A stretch of DNA of 64,000 bases from Asterochloris sp. CNOR1. Lineage: Eukaryota; Chlorophyta; Trebouxiophyceae; Trebouxiales; Trebouxiaceae. The notes beneath the pieces were generated by a model. It made no database searches. It was not told the origin of the DNA and saw only the letters and a program-made list of their open reading frames with translations. Shown piece after piece: positions 34,301 through 44,871 of this stretch. Position 1 is the stretch's first letter; every line of letters starts with the position of its first letter. The translations under genes were made by a program, and so were the position numbers. The stretch is taken from NCBI GenBank assembly GCA_963969365.1, contig OZ017750.1, positions 3,658,001 through 3,722,000 on the forward strand. The letters run 5' to 3'.

Positions 34301-37300
34301 GCTGCCCCACAGGTGGCGCACCTGAGGATGTCAGAACAGCAGCTGAGAGCAGAGGCAGCCCGCATGAGCCAGGTCGCCGGCAGCTTGCAGGCCAAGCTGC
34401 AGCAGCAACAGGGAGAGCTGGAGGCGGCTGCTGACACCGTCAGGCTGGCGCAGCAGCAGGCCGTGCGTGCTGATGAGCTCTCAAGCAAACGCAAGGTCAG
34501 CTGCGCTGTCTGGGGCTGCGCGCTGTGCATTGCCTCATTGAGGTTCTTGGGGAGGGCTGGGGTATTTGGCACAGAAAAATGGTTGATGGGTAGTGCTGAA
34601 AAACTGCTGCGTTATGTTCAAGACAAACTCACTCTAAAGGCCTCATAAGACAGATCAACACCACCTGTGAGCCTGCGCTGCGCTGCAGGCAGGACTGGGT
34701 TGCTTGGGACAATGTCGATTGATGAAAAGCTGACATACTGGGCGTTCTGACTCGGGATGCCTCATGAGGCAGGCCAACACCTGTGAGCATGCGTTGCGCT
34801 GCAGGCGGAGGCGTCTGCTGCATGCAAGCATGCCACAGACGCCATCGAGAAGCTTCAGCAGGAACTCGAGCGGGCTCGTGAGGCCGAGGCAGCCGCCAAG
34901 GCGGCTGCAGACAAGGCTGCCGTCCTGCTTGAGGAGCAGGAGCAGCAGGCGCAGCATAGGCAGGCGTTGTTGCAGCAGCAGGTTGCCCAGGCCACACAGG
35001 CAGGGGATGACGCAGTCGTCGCTGCAACGCAGCAGAGTGAGTTTGTGGCACAGGAGCGGCAGCTGGTGGCAGAGGGCAAGGAGGCAGTCAGCTCCCTTCA
35101 GGCTCAGCTGGCCGCTGTGCTGTCTGCAAAGGTAGACATTGAGGCTCAGCTGGCAGCTGCACGGTCTGCAAAGGCAGATACTGAGGCTCAGCTGGCAGCT
35201 GCGCGGTCTGCAAAGGCAGATGTTGAGGCTCAGCTGGCAGCTGCGCAGTCTGCAAAGGCAGAAGTTCAGGCAGCCGCCAGTGCAGTGGACGGTAAGCTCG
35301 CTGCAGCTTGCAAGACCACACAGGCTCTGCAGGCACACCTGCAGGAGCTGCAGCAGCAGCATGAGGGTCTGCAGATGCAGAAAGAGGAGCTGCAGCAGCA
35401 GAGCGGGGCTCTGCAGGCTCAGCTGCAGGAGCTGCAGCAGCAGCATGAGGGTCTTCAGGTGCAGAAGGAAGAGCTGCAGCAGCAGAGTGAGGCTCTGCAG
35501 ACACAGGTGGAGGAGCAGCAGCAGCAGCTCGAGGAAGCTGCTGCTGCTGCTGCTCTGCTGGCACCTGGCCAGCAGACGAAGCAGAGAGAGGTTGCTGTGC
35601 AGACGCATTGCTCCCTGCAGGACGCCAGCACCGGGCCTGATGCTGCTCCTGGCAGTTGGCAGCCTGTGGGGTGCCAGACGGAGCCCTGCACAGGCCTGCC
35701 TGGGGTGGCGCACGCACCTGGCCAGCATAAGGACTGCCAGATAGAGCTGCATGCGAACACCAGCAGCAACAGCGCAGCTCACTCAGCCGTGGATGGGGCA
35801 GGGCATGTGTTGCTCGAGACTGCGCAGCTCAGGCATGTGGCAGGACCTGCATCCGCTGGGAGAAGCTGCTGCAGCAGGCTCGTGGAGGTACAGACTCAGA
35901 CAGACTTGCGTGCGCCTGAGCACCAGCCTGCTGGGGATAGCTGCTGCAGCAGGCTTGCAGCAGCGCAGACTCAGGCGGACTTGTCTGCGCCTGAGCAACA
36001 GGAAGGGCAGGGCCAGACAGTCTGTGTGGGGACGCAGTCAGACCGCAGCTGCTCTGTGGCACAGGTCGGCGTGCAGGCACAGCCCAGCACGCTGGATGCT
36101 GCCAACGTCACTGATGTAGCTTCTGCCATTGCTGGGCTTGATGTTGGCTGCCAGACTGATGTATTTATTCAAGTGGTGGCACCTCAGCCCTCTACCAGAT
36201 CTCAGACTGATCATGAGGTGGCCAGTGAGATTGAGGATGGTGCTGCTGACCAGCAGCAGCAGCAAGACACAGTGGCTGCTGCTGCTGCTGGCGCAGTTGA
36301 TGGCAGCTCCTCCTTTGAGCCAAGAACAGGCACGGCGGCTGCTGAGGGCTCTCAGCCAGACACACAGGTGAACAGTGCTGCATCCCTCCCATTGTCATCA
36401 TCCTGGCATGTGGCGGTCTGTCAAAGCGAGAAATTTTTCTGTCTCTGAGTTATGTAGAGCATGGTCTTGCCTAGCACCTGACTGCAGCCTGCTGATGCGC
36501 CCCATCGCTGTTGCAGGCAGAGCTGCACTCGTTGACCCGGCAGGCTCAGGAGGCTTGGGCGCAGTGCGACGAGCTTGCTGCTCAGTGCCAGCGCCTGGAG
36601 CTGCAGGTGGCATCAGCAGAGGACCTGACTGCGGCCCAGCAGCTCAAGGTGGGGCCTTGTGCCCATGTAAGTTTGCATGGACTTGTTCAAGACGGTCTGC
36701 GGACATGTGACAGAGGACCTCATTGCGCCCAGCAGCGTAAGTTGCGCTGGCCTTCACTGATAGCAAATGGCAATGCTTTGCTCAGAGTCTGATCCAGCAA
36801 AGCATCAGCAGGGCTCAACACAATGGCAGCCTGTGTGCTCCTTCCCAGAGCTTAGCAGCAGACCAAACAAATACAGGTGCTGGCTCTTCTCTGCTGTGCC
36901 TATATTCACCATCCTGACTCAATGCACGTCACAGCATGTGATACCCAGCCCCGATGCTGCAGATCGAGGAGCTCACGGCAGACTGCATGGCTGCTGTGGA
37001 CGGCGCTGAGCAGCTGCAGCAGCAGGCCGACCTGGATCAGGCTGAGGCCGCGCAGCTGAGCGCTGCTCTGGAGCAGCAGCAGGCCGCAGCCAGCGAGCAG
37101 CAGGCCCAGAGCGAGGCTGCCGTGCAGCGCCTGGCATCCCAGCTGGCTGCAGGGCAGCGCGACGCTGCACTCCTGAAGCAGACGGTGTCCGATCTGCAGC
37201 AGCAGCTGCAGGCTGCTGAGCAACAGCAGCAGGAACTGGCTGACAGGCTGTGCAGTGCTGAGGATCAGGTGGCAGCTGAGCAGGGGCATGCTGCAGAGCA

Positions 37301-40300
37301 GCTGAGCCAGGCAGCAGCTGACAGGGAACACCTTGAGGCAACAGTGTCTCAGCTGCAGCTGGATGTGCAGCAGCAACAGGCTGCATCGGCTGCTGCCCTG
37401 ACTGAGGCAGGCGCCCTCAAAGCAGCCTTGAGCAACCAGGGGGAGGTAGCACTGGCAGCAGATGAGCGGGCAGCAGCTCTGCAGGTGCAGCCTCAGGCAG
37501 CGTGCTTTTGCGTGTTGACTGTGGGGTGCACTGCTCCAAAGGTGTGTGTCTGTACTGCGTTAATGAGGCAGAAATGCCTTCACTACAGGGTGTGTGGCTT
37601 GGCTTCTGGTCAGCTGACGCTGAAGCGTCTCTGTATGCTGCAGGTGCGGGCCAGCAACGCAGAAGCAAAGGTGCAGTTGGCAACAGAGGGTGAGGCGGCA
37701 GCTGTGGAGCGTGAGCGCCAACTTGAGCAGCAGCTGGCTGAGGTCCAGAGCAGCCTGGAGTTTTCTCAGGTAAAACATGCAATGTTAAGGGTTGCTTCGC
37801 TGTGTTGCAGATAGTCTGCAGCAGCGCCTGTGCTACACAACGTTCGTGTGTACCTGTGCAGGCAGAGCTTGCTAGCCAGGTGGTGGGCAGCAAGCAGCTG
37901 CAGCAGGAGTCACGTGCCAAGTTGGAGGCAGCCTCTCAGCACAGTCGCAGCATCGCTGCGGAGCTTGCTGAGGCCCGGGAGGCCTTGAGCAGGTAGAGCA
38001 CACAGACTGCTTTGTTTAATCAGGCTCCAGTTCAGACTTGACAGGACCATGGCTGGTGCACTCCCACCCAGGGCAAGCAATCTGATGCAAGACAACTCTT
38101 TGCATACCGTTTTCAGCCATATGGGGCAGCTCAAAGCCGTGCTGTTTGCTGATAGCCAGCCCCAGAATGGTGTCGTCTAGTGCATGCCAAGCACAGTTGT
38201 GAGATGCCTGTCGTCCATGCAGAGCTGAGGGTGAGCTTGCACAGGAGAGGCGCCAGCTGCAAGCAGCCCGCAGCGAGGCTGCAGCCCTGTCAGAGCAGCT
38301 GGCGGCCCAGCGTGCTCAGCATGGCCTGCTGCAGGCGCAGACGGCACAAGCACAGCGGGCAGCAGCTGCTGCTCAGGTGGAGCTGGCAGGTCGAAAGGCA
38401 GACTTGCTGGACACAGCAGCCAAGGTAAGCAGGGTGCCGCCCTTTTGCCCTACTGAGGGTTAATTGCCCATGGTGTCACAGCCTGAGGGCGTCCCAGGTT
38501 CACATGGGGTTGCGCCGCAAGGCCACACCCCATGGCCATCAGCCTAGTGGATTGACATTTGGGTTCCCTGCCGCAGTGTTGTGAACATGAAGCCGGTGTG
38601 GCATTGCTGCCCATGACACATGTCCCTCTGCCTGGCCAGGCATCCTTTGCAGTTGGTGCATCATGTGCAGCTGTGGGCTGGACCAGCCAGCGCGCCCACG
38701 ATCCTCATCTCTCTGGTGCAGGCGAGGCTTGCGGCCTCGCCTTGGCGGGAGGCCCCTACGCCGCACAGGCTGCTGCTGGGCACAGACGCTGCGCTTGGGG
38801 CCTCAGATGACGAGCAGGTAGCTGCTGGCATGGTCAGCCCTGCCGGCTGCCGGACTCCTGCACCAGAGGTTCAGGCAGACCCGCCGGGCAGCCTCATGGG
38901 TGAGGTGGCGCGCCTCAGACTGGAGCGGGGCGTCCTGCAGCAGGCGCTGACTGCTCTCCAGGCCAAGTGCGAGGCCCTGCTGGCGGCCATGGGGTCGGGC
39001 ACCAGCTGCCAGGCCCTGGCGCAGGAGTGCGAAGCGGGGCAGGAGGACATCACAGAGGGACATGATACACAGGTGAGCGGTGTGTATGGGCAGAGTGCAA
39101 TAAAGCCGGAATGGGGCAAGGGCCCCAGCTGACAGGTCCTGGCGGAGCACTGTGACGGAGGGCAGCAGGAATCACAGAGCCTCTTGATGTACATGGTGAG
39201 CCGCGCAGACTGGCAGAATGCGATGAAGGGGGCTGAGGTGCGTTTTGCAACAGGTCACAGGGTGCCTCTGACTGCCTGCGGCCTGGCAGCTAGGGGGTGA
39301 ACAGCATGATCTGCGCAGACACTGCTGAGCACTTGTCTTGCAGTGACAGCCATTGCTCCCCGCGAGTTCTCCTAAGCAGCTGGACTGACTGCTGCAAGCC
39401 TAGCCTGCTTGTTCTGATGCAGCTGACCAGTGGATACCTACAGCTGCAATCCCCAGCAGCCCAGGCTGACATGCTGCATGGGGGCAGCTCGTCTGTACAC
39501 AGGGCGACACTCAGCCAAATGTCTGCTGCCCATTGGTGTGATGCAGAGAGCTGCATGTCTGTGTGCAGGGAGCGCTGCAGCTAGCAGAGCTTGAACCTGA
39601 GGCTGCCGACCACCAGCAGGCTGACTGGGTGTGGATGCGGGAAGCCATCCAGCACGCTGAGCAGGGGTGGCGCAGCGCTGAGCTGGAGGCCGTGGCGGTG
39701 CATGAGCAGCTGGCAGAGGCTGCCAGGGCGCAGCAGGGGATGCTGGCCCTGCTGGCAGCCGCTCAGCAGGAGTGCGCCAGCATGCATGCCCGTTTACAGG
39801 TGGGAGGATAAATGTTTGTTGTTGTGGCATGGCATGGCATGGTCAGAACTCAACAACAGCAGCAAGCCTGCATCTCTGCAGAGACAGGGTCGTTGGGTGC
39901 GTCATGGTCAGGTGTCGCGCAGCCCTGCTGGCTGATGTGACGATCCTGAGCTGGTAAACTCAAATGCGCCACACAGCCAGGCAGCTTGTGTTGCAACCTG
40001 TGCCGTTGTGTTTGCATTATGCATGGTTTTGTTGAAGGGCAGGCCTGCCTGGAGGCCTGCAGGGCAATTCAGGCACCCACAGCTGTCGCACATGTGTCTT
40101 TCGGCTGTCACCAGACAGGGATTGTGTGCTCAGCAACCTGGGCTGCTGGCTGCAGCCTCTCACGCTCTCCTCTGTGCTGCCCCCAGGAGAGGTGTTGTCT
40201 GCTCAGTGACCTGGATTGCCAGCCACAGGAGCCACCAAACATAACCACCAATGCAAGTCAGGTACAAGCACACCTCTCACACTGTCTCTCTGCTGCCCTT

Positions 40301-43300
40301 AGGAGAAGGAGTGCGCCCTCAGTGACCTGGACCACCAGCTGCAGCGGCTTGCCAGTCCCCAGGCACAGCTGGCTCGCCTCAGCCCGCCAGGCCTCTCTGC
40401 TGCAGCCGCCGCAGAGAGCACCGGCATGGCCTGGCAGGTGGCAGTGGCCGCCAGGGATGCAGAGATCGAGGAGCTGCACTGCGAGTTGATGGAGGTGAGG
40501 GGCAGCACCTGCTCTCCAGTGAATTCACTCAGATCGAGGAGCTGCACAGCGAGGTGATGGAGGTGAGAGGGAGCACCTGCTCTCCAGTGAATTCTCTGCC
40601 GGAGAATGCAGTCCTGCAGAGGGCAGGCAACGCTGCAGTGGAGGGGGTGGCAAGGCTCTCCCTGATCAGTCAAAGCCGTAGCCAATTGCAGCTCCACATG
40701 CATGGGTCAGGTGCAGCTACATGGGTCCGGTGCAGCTCCACATGCATGGGTCAGTGCCGCACCAGCATGCGCAGGAGGCGTCACGCATCCTTGGGGCTGC
40801 TGACCAGGTCTGCTTGATGCTATGTGCAGCCCCGTGGTCAGGTGCAGCACCACATGCATGAGTCAGGTGCAGCGCCCCATGCATGGGTCAGGTGCAGCGC
40901 CACATGCATGGGTCACAAGTGCCGCACCAGCATGCGCAGGAGGCGTCACGCATCCTTGGGGCTGCTTACCAGGTCTGCTTGATGCTATGTGCAGCCCCGT
41001 CATCAGGTGCAGCAACACATGCAGCACCATATGCATGAATCAAAAGTGCACCAGCATGCAAAGGAGCGTCACGCATCCATGTGGCTGCTCACCATCTGCA
41101 CATATGATGGTGTGTGCAGGCCCGTGGTCAGGTGCGGAGGGCGCGGGCCGGGTCTGAGGGCGCTGCACAGGAGCTGCGCCGCCTGCAGGGCAAGCTGGAG
41201 CAGCATGTCGCTGTGCTGGAGGTGGGCCCCTGCCTTGCGTGAGCGGATGGGTGTGCGGCAGCCAAGTCAATGGGCTGCTCTGCCTTCAGGGAGAGCTAGC
41301 GTGGCACTTCACAGTGCTGGCAGGCAGCTCAGCTTGGTATCGTGCTCATCCGCTGAACCTCAGTTGTTCGTCAAGCCAGCACACTGTTCACCAGCCAGAG
41401 GCAGCACCAACAGCTGTGTATAGGTTTGTGTGCAGCAGGCTTGCACAGGTGCTGGTGTTGTGGAACCGACCGGGACGCCCATATGAAAGACCATATGAAA
41501 GACCAGCGCCTTCAGCACAGCATCAGAGAACATACGCAGTGGTGTTGCAGGGGCGGGCGGAGCGTGCGAGGGAGGAGTCCTTCCTGTTGGAGCAGGCAAC
41601 AGCTGCACGCTCAGACCGGCTGACGATGCAGCTGGCCCAGCAGGTACGCTGATGTTTTTGTTGTTGGTTTGTTATCGTGCCAGGCTGCACATTGACACCT
41701 GAATGATGGCAGGACAAGGGCTTCTTGTGACTTGTGGTAAAGAAGGCACCGCTCATGCCTCTAACTGCACTGCACTGCTTTTCTGACCTTGCATGCACAG
41801 CTGAAGGTCTTGGCACGCAGGCTTCCTGACTCAGCTGAAGTCTTCCCTCAATGGCAGCTTCAGGCGCAACATAGTCGATCTCAACATCAATGTGCCTGCA
41901 GGCTGCTGAGCAGGAGGCACATGAAGCACGACAGGCTGCAGGCGCGCTTCAGGTGTTTGTCATGCTGTGCCGCAACTTCTGCACAGATGCAATGTGACCA
42001 GCCACACGCCTGGCACTTCTCATGACGTGCTGCGCTGCCAACCGCATGCCTGGCCCCATCTCTCACAACAAGCTGCGCTACCTACCAGATCACTGGCCAT
42101 TCTCAGCACAACATGCCCATCACCCCTCACAGCAGCATGGCACTGGCACCCTGCACCTAAGCACTCCTCACGAGCGTCTAACCAGTCCTCTATGACTGGC
42201 ACTAGCGCTCTGCAACTCAGCCCAGCACGCTGTGTGCTGTGCCTGCAGGACTCAGAAGATGCAGGCAGCATCTATATCAGTGCCACCAGTGCTCATGTCA
42301 TGCAGGATGAGCTGGTGGCTGTGCGGCAGCAGCTGCAGGGGGCCCAGGAGGAGCAGCACAGGCTTCAGAAAGAGCTGCGCGCTGCACACCAGTCTCTGGA
42401 CAGCTGCCATCAGCAGCTGCAGGACTCCCAGGTGAGGGTTGCACTCATGATCTGTGAGACTCTGATTGTTATTAAAGCCTAGCACAGCTCTCAGAGATGA
42501 TGTGATAATGCACAATCAGCAGCAGCGCAGCGAGCCAGGCCGGCACTGTGTGAGTCACTGCAAGCTGCAGCACTGGCAGCAATGGCACAGTGTGTGTCTG
42601 CCTGATCTGCAGGCAGAGGCCGCGGATCTCAGACAGGAGCTGGCATCTGGCCACAGCGCTCTCCAGGCGGCAAGGGCGGAGGCCCAGGCTGCTAGAGAGC
42701 AGGCAGAGCGCGACAGGCATCTGGAGGCCGTTCTGCAGGAGCGCACCCGTGCAGTGGTCAGGTGAGAGGTGGGGCTGCATATCAAGGCGGCCATCCTCCA
42801 GCCTGCAGGCAGCACATGGGGCCAGCTTACCTGGCTGCAGACGTTGGAGCCACTGCCACGTCGTAGATATTAATGGCATCAGGCGCACCGAACATTGCAT
42901 TGCTTTGAAGCAGCGACTCCAGCCATGGCAGCCAGGTAAGCATGCAGAGATTGGGGGGCATCCTGCTGCTGGTGGCGTCCCAGCACCCGCAGCCGGCAGC
43001 ACTGGTAAGGTGAGAGAAGGCGTGCCTACTGGAACCTATGTCACCCCAGTTATTGACGGCTGCAATTGAGATGTCCACCCTGCAGGTCAAAAGGAGGGTT
43101 TACAAACTAGGTTGCCCCGCTGGCAGGCTGCCTGTCTGGCACTGTTACGCAGCTGGGCCTGCGGCTTGTACTGCGCAGCAGCATGTGGCCGTGCAGTCTG
43201 CCCATCTGCATGCTCCATCTGCACTGCAATACTTGAGGAACCGTGCTGTATGTGAAAGATGCCCCTGACATCACCCCAAAACCAAGGGCATCTGGGTTGC

Positions 43301-44673
43301 ACATTCTCTGTCCTGGTGTAGGCTGGAGGATGACCTGCGGCGGCAGAGGAATGACTTGGCTGGCCTCCAGCAGCAGGTGGAAGCCAAGGCTGAGGAGTGC
43401 ACCGACGCGCAGGCCCGAGCACGGTCCACGGCCCAGCAGCTGCAGCAGGCCCAGGGCGAGCTGCTGCGGAAGGTGTGCCCTTTGCGCTGCAAAAACGGCA
43501 CTGAACAGCTTCAAGCACCTCACATTCAGGCACGGCTACACCTAGAGAAGGCCTTCTGCCTCACCAGCCCCTGGTGGGTCATGCCCTCTCTTCATCTTCG
43601 AAACCTCAATTCAGGCATGGCTACACCTAGAGCAGACCTCCTGGCTCATCGACCCTTAGTGGGCCATGCCTGTGGTGGAACATGTCAGAGCCCAACCTGG
43701 TGTTGTTGGATGGTGATGTTTATCAGTGGTCTACCTGATACAATTGGTCTTCAGATCTCGTGTACTATAGCCAGAGCTGCTTGTCACACGAAGGGCGTCC
43801 CTGCTGAGGCGTAGCTGTGCTTGTGCGAGGGGCATGCTTTTGCTGCCAGCCCCGTGTGGGACTTCACACAGGAGATGAGTCATGACACAACGTCTTGAGC
43901 TTGAAAGTTGACAATTTGCAGACTTTCAAGTTGACTTCTTGATGCACTGCTGTCAGGTGGTGCCCTGCCTCCTGCCCATTCACTCCTTCCCATACGTGAG
44001 TGCCCATATGTTGCTGTCAGGTACTGACCTGCCTCCTGCCCATGCAGCCAGGGCTGACATTGCCTGCTGGCTGCAGGATGGCACATGCCGGCAGCTGCAG
44101 TCAGAGGTGCAGCTCCTGACGGCTGCCGCAGGCATCAGCAGCACCACTGCTCTGTGGATGGCTGAGGGCAGCACCCTCAGACCTGAGCTGGCATCTGCCA
44201 TCAGCGGCCTGAAGGGCCAGATGCAATCGGCACAGTCAGAGGTGAGGCTGCGCCACTTGTCCCTGCTGAGCAAGGCCTGGACTCTTCCTCAGGCCTGCCA
44301 CTGGCTAAAGAGGCACGACTGAACTGCATGTGTGTGATGGGCTGCCAGTTCTGAAAGGGATTCTTATTTAACTATGTTGGCCTGCTCTTGAGGTTGCCTG
44401 CCCGCCCTGACCGACCAACTACACTGTGCGGCCGCTGCTGCTGACAAGGCTGCGAACGCGGCTGCAGGTTGATACTCTGCGTTCTGAACTTGAAAGGCGC
44501 CATCAGGAGATGCACGATCTCAAGCGCAATCTGAGGGCATGGGAGGCCATGTGCCAGGCCAAGGACCAGCAAATTGCCATGCTCATGGAACGCTGCCGCA
44601 GGCTGCAGGAGGAGCTTGCTCTTGGTCATTTGCACAGACCTCAGAGACTAACATTCAGTAGACAAAGTCATTG
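22320..44673 (+). CDS. Giant coiled-coil protein (about 3,100 aa)
   Basis: Unrecognised protein of nearly continuous Ala/Gln/Glu-rich heptad coiled coil. It starts MSAAKTGKRVAFADISN (a basic, probably disordered head of about 100 residues) and ends with a conserved-looking tail (MHDLKRNLRAWEAM, AMLMERCRRLQEEL) and FSRQSH-stop at 44673. Clear exons include 22320-22835, 23035-23109, 23282-23365, 23593-24015, 24272-24370, 24794-24910, 25282-25398, 26252-26389, about 26790-27162, 27492-27663, 28210-28449, 28772-28888, 29145-29627, 29844-30008, 30280-30399, 31004-31375, 31563-31808, 32224-32461, 32971-33311, 33782-33953, 34312-34495, 34805-36367, 36517-36648, 36958-37484, 37643-37769, 37861-37994, 38221-38424, 38722-39072, 39569-39799, 40303-40494, 41127-41220, 41548-41643, 42249-42431, 42613-42763, 43321-43471, 44076-44241 and 44467-44673. 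Most introns checked are phase 0 after CAG or AAG. Scaffold, centriolar or Golgin-like roles are all possible; nothing identifies one. Splitting into two genes is not excluded. Confidence 0.7.
24483..24555. repeat. Perfect 20-bp inverted repeat (hairpin) in an intron
   Basis: Left arm 24483-24502 (catgtcccaaaagagcacag) and right arm 24536-24555 are exact reverse complements. The 33-nt loop contains a second, shorter stem (ggacgc/gcgtcc, about 24523-24536). It lies between coiled-coil exons ending 24370 and starting 24794. Could be a transcript hairpin, a small RNA precursor or the ends of a tiny MITE-like element; no flanking target duplication is evident. Confidence 0.75.
25437..25930 (+). 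repeat. Direct repeat pair in coiled-coil introns
   Basis: About 80 bp at 25437-25520 recurs diverged at 25847-25930 (both contain atgcttgt, cggc-gcatgcagacc, and cagactggggc-ccca). Non-coding in both places as far as I can tell. Confidence 0.6.
27177..27447 (+). repeat. 134-bp tandem duplication in an intron
   Basis: Unit 27177-27310 (starting gcgaagttgctggctgcacc) is repeated at 27311-27447 (starting gtgaagttgctggctgcacc), both continuing through catgggacctggacgtctgc-like sequence. The intron follows the coiled-coil exon ending about 27162. Confidence 0.7.
34640..34693 (+). repeat. Upstream copy of a coiled-coil 3' splice site
   Basis: The intron end before the large exon (34759-34804, ending gcgttgcgctgcag) is copied at 34640-34688 (ending gcgctgcgctgcag), giving a decoy acceptor about 115 bp upstream. 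Confidence 0.65.
35110..35277 (+). repeat. 42-bp (14-aa) coding tandem repeat, 4 copies
   Basis: Each unit reads AQLAA(A/V)-SAKAD-E, that is two heptads, e.g. AQLAAARSAKADTE. Units are nearly identical at DNA level, so the expansion is recent or homogenised. Confidence 0.85.
35331..35500 (+). repeat. 84-bp (28-aa) coding tandem repeat, 2 copies
   Basis: Each unit holds LQELQQQHEGLQ and QKEELQQQS, four heptads in length, with only a few substitutions between copies. Confidence 0.85.
35591..36215 (+). other. Array of QT motifs (candidate LC8/DYNLL binding sites)
   Basis: About nine spaced motifs centred on Q-T or variants: AVQTH (35593), GCQTE (35670), DCQIE (35733), VQTQTD (35887), AQTQAD (35961), GTQSD (36028), VQAQP (36071), GCQTD (36147) and SQTD (36201). 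Two lie in a 75-bp (25-aa) duplication beginning at 35864 and 35939 (CCSRL...QTQ-D). The TQT core is the known anchor of dynein light chain LC8 ligands, often in arrays flanked by coiled coils. Function here is inference. Confidence 0.6.
36709..36745 (+). repeat. Copy of a coiled-coil exon end with donor
   Basis: The end of the exon finishing at 36648 (gcagaggacctgactgcggc...) recurs about 95 bp downstream (acagaggacctcattgcgcc...) followed by GTAAGT, a good decoy donor. Confidence 0.65.
40108..40232 (+). repeat. Decoy copies of a coiled-coil exon start
   Basis: The real acceptor and exon start (40271-40346; reading EKECALSDLDHQ from 40303) is copied at 40155-40230 (reading ERCCLLSDLDCQ after CCCCCAG) and more weakly at 40108-40156. 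Confidence 0.65.
40464..40597 (+). repeat. 68-bp duplication of an exon-donor junction
   Basis: The exon end IEELHCELME with donor GTGAGG (exon ends 40494) is repeated at 40532-40562 as IEELHSEVME with donor GTGAGA, plus the same following intron (gcacctgctctccagtgaat). Either donor looks usable; the period of 68 is not a multiple of three. Confidence 0.8.
40684..41126 (+). repeat. Intronic satellite with copied acceptors
   Basis: A 166-bp unit (gcatgcgcaggaggcgtcac...) starts at about 40755, 40921 and, decayed, 41046. Shorter ccacatgcatgggtca units are interspersed. Each long unit ends in TGTGCAG-CCCGT-GTCAGGTGC, a copy of the real acceptor and exon start at 41127 (ARGQVRRA). Confidence 0.75.
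43523..43670 (+). repeat. Intronic tandem repeat, about 88-bp period
   Basis: 43523-43585 and 43610-43670 share ttcaggca-ggctacacctagag and ccctggtgggtcatgcc-like segments. Confidence 0.6.
43948..44042 (+). repeat. Short duplication before a coiled-coil exon
   Basis: tgctgtcaggt...ctgcctcctgcccat occurs at 43948-43980 and 44010-44042, just upstream of the exon at 44076. Confidence 0.55.
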
Positions 44674-44871
44674 AACGTACGGTTGGACACCAGCTGGGTG
44701 GCAATGGCCACTAGCTCTGCCTTCTATACTTCAAGCTAGCAACCTCTCATCATGACTACTTACTAGAGCAAGAATCAACAGCACCGAATTGTCTCTGCCA
44801 ATGCAGCCTCTGAGGCATACTGACAACAGAAAACAAGCAACTCTGACTACACAGATGCGAACTGGATGAGT

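Larger units (their letters stand above)
34805..36367 (+). other. Large 521-codon exon of the coiled-coil gene: repeats plus QT-motif tail
   Basis: The longest exon of the gene, phase 0 at both ends. Its first two thirds are coiled coil with internal repeats. Its last third (from about 35580) is low in heptads, rich in Cys, Ser, Thr and Asp, and carries the repeated QT motifs. It is therefore a likely flexible linker between coiled-coil rods. Confidence 0.8.

Noticed and set aside
34655-35782. Long Leu/Cys-rich minus-strand open frame
   Set aside because: It is the antisense shadow of the Gln/Ala-rich coiled-coil repeats (CAG codons read as CTG).
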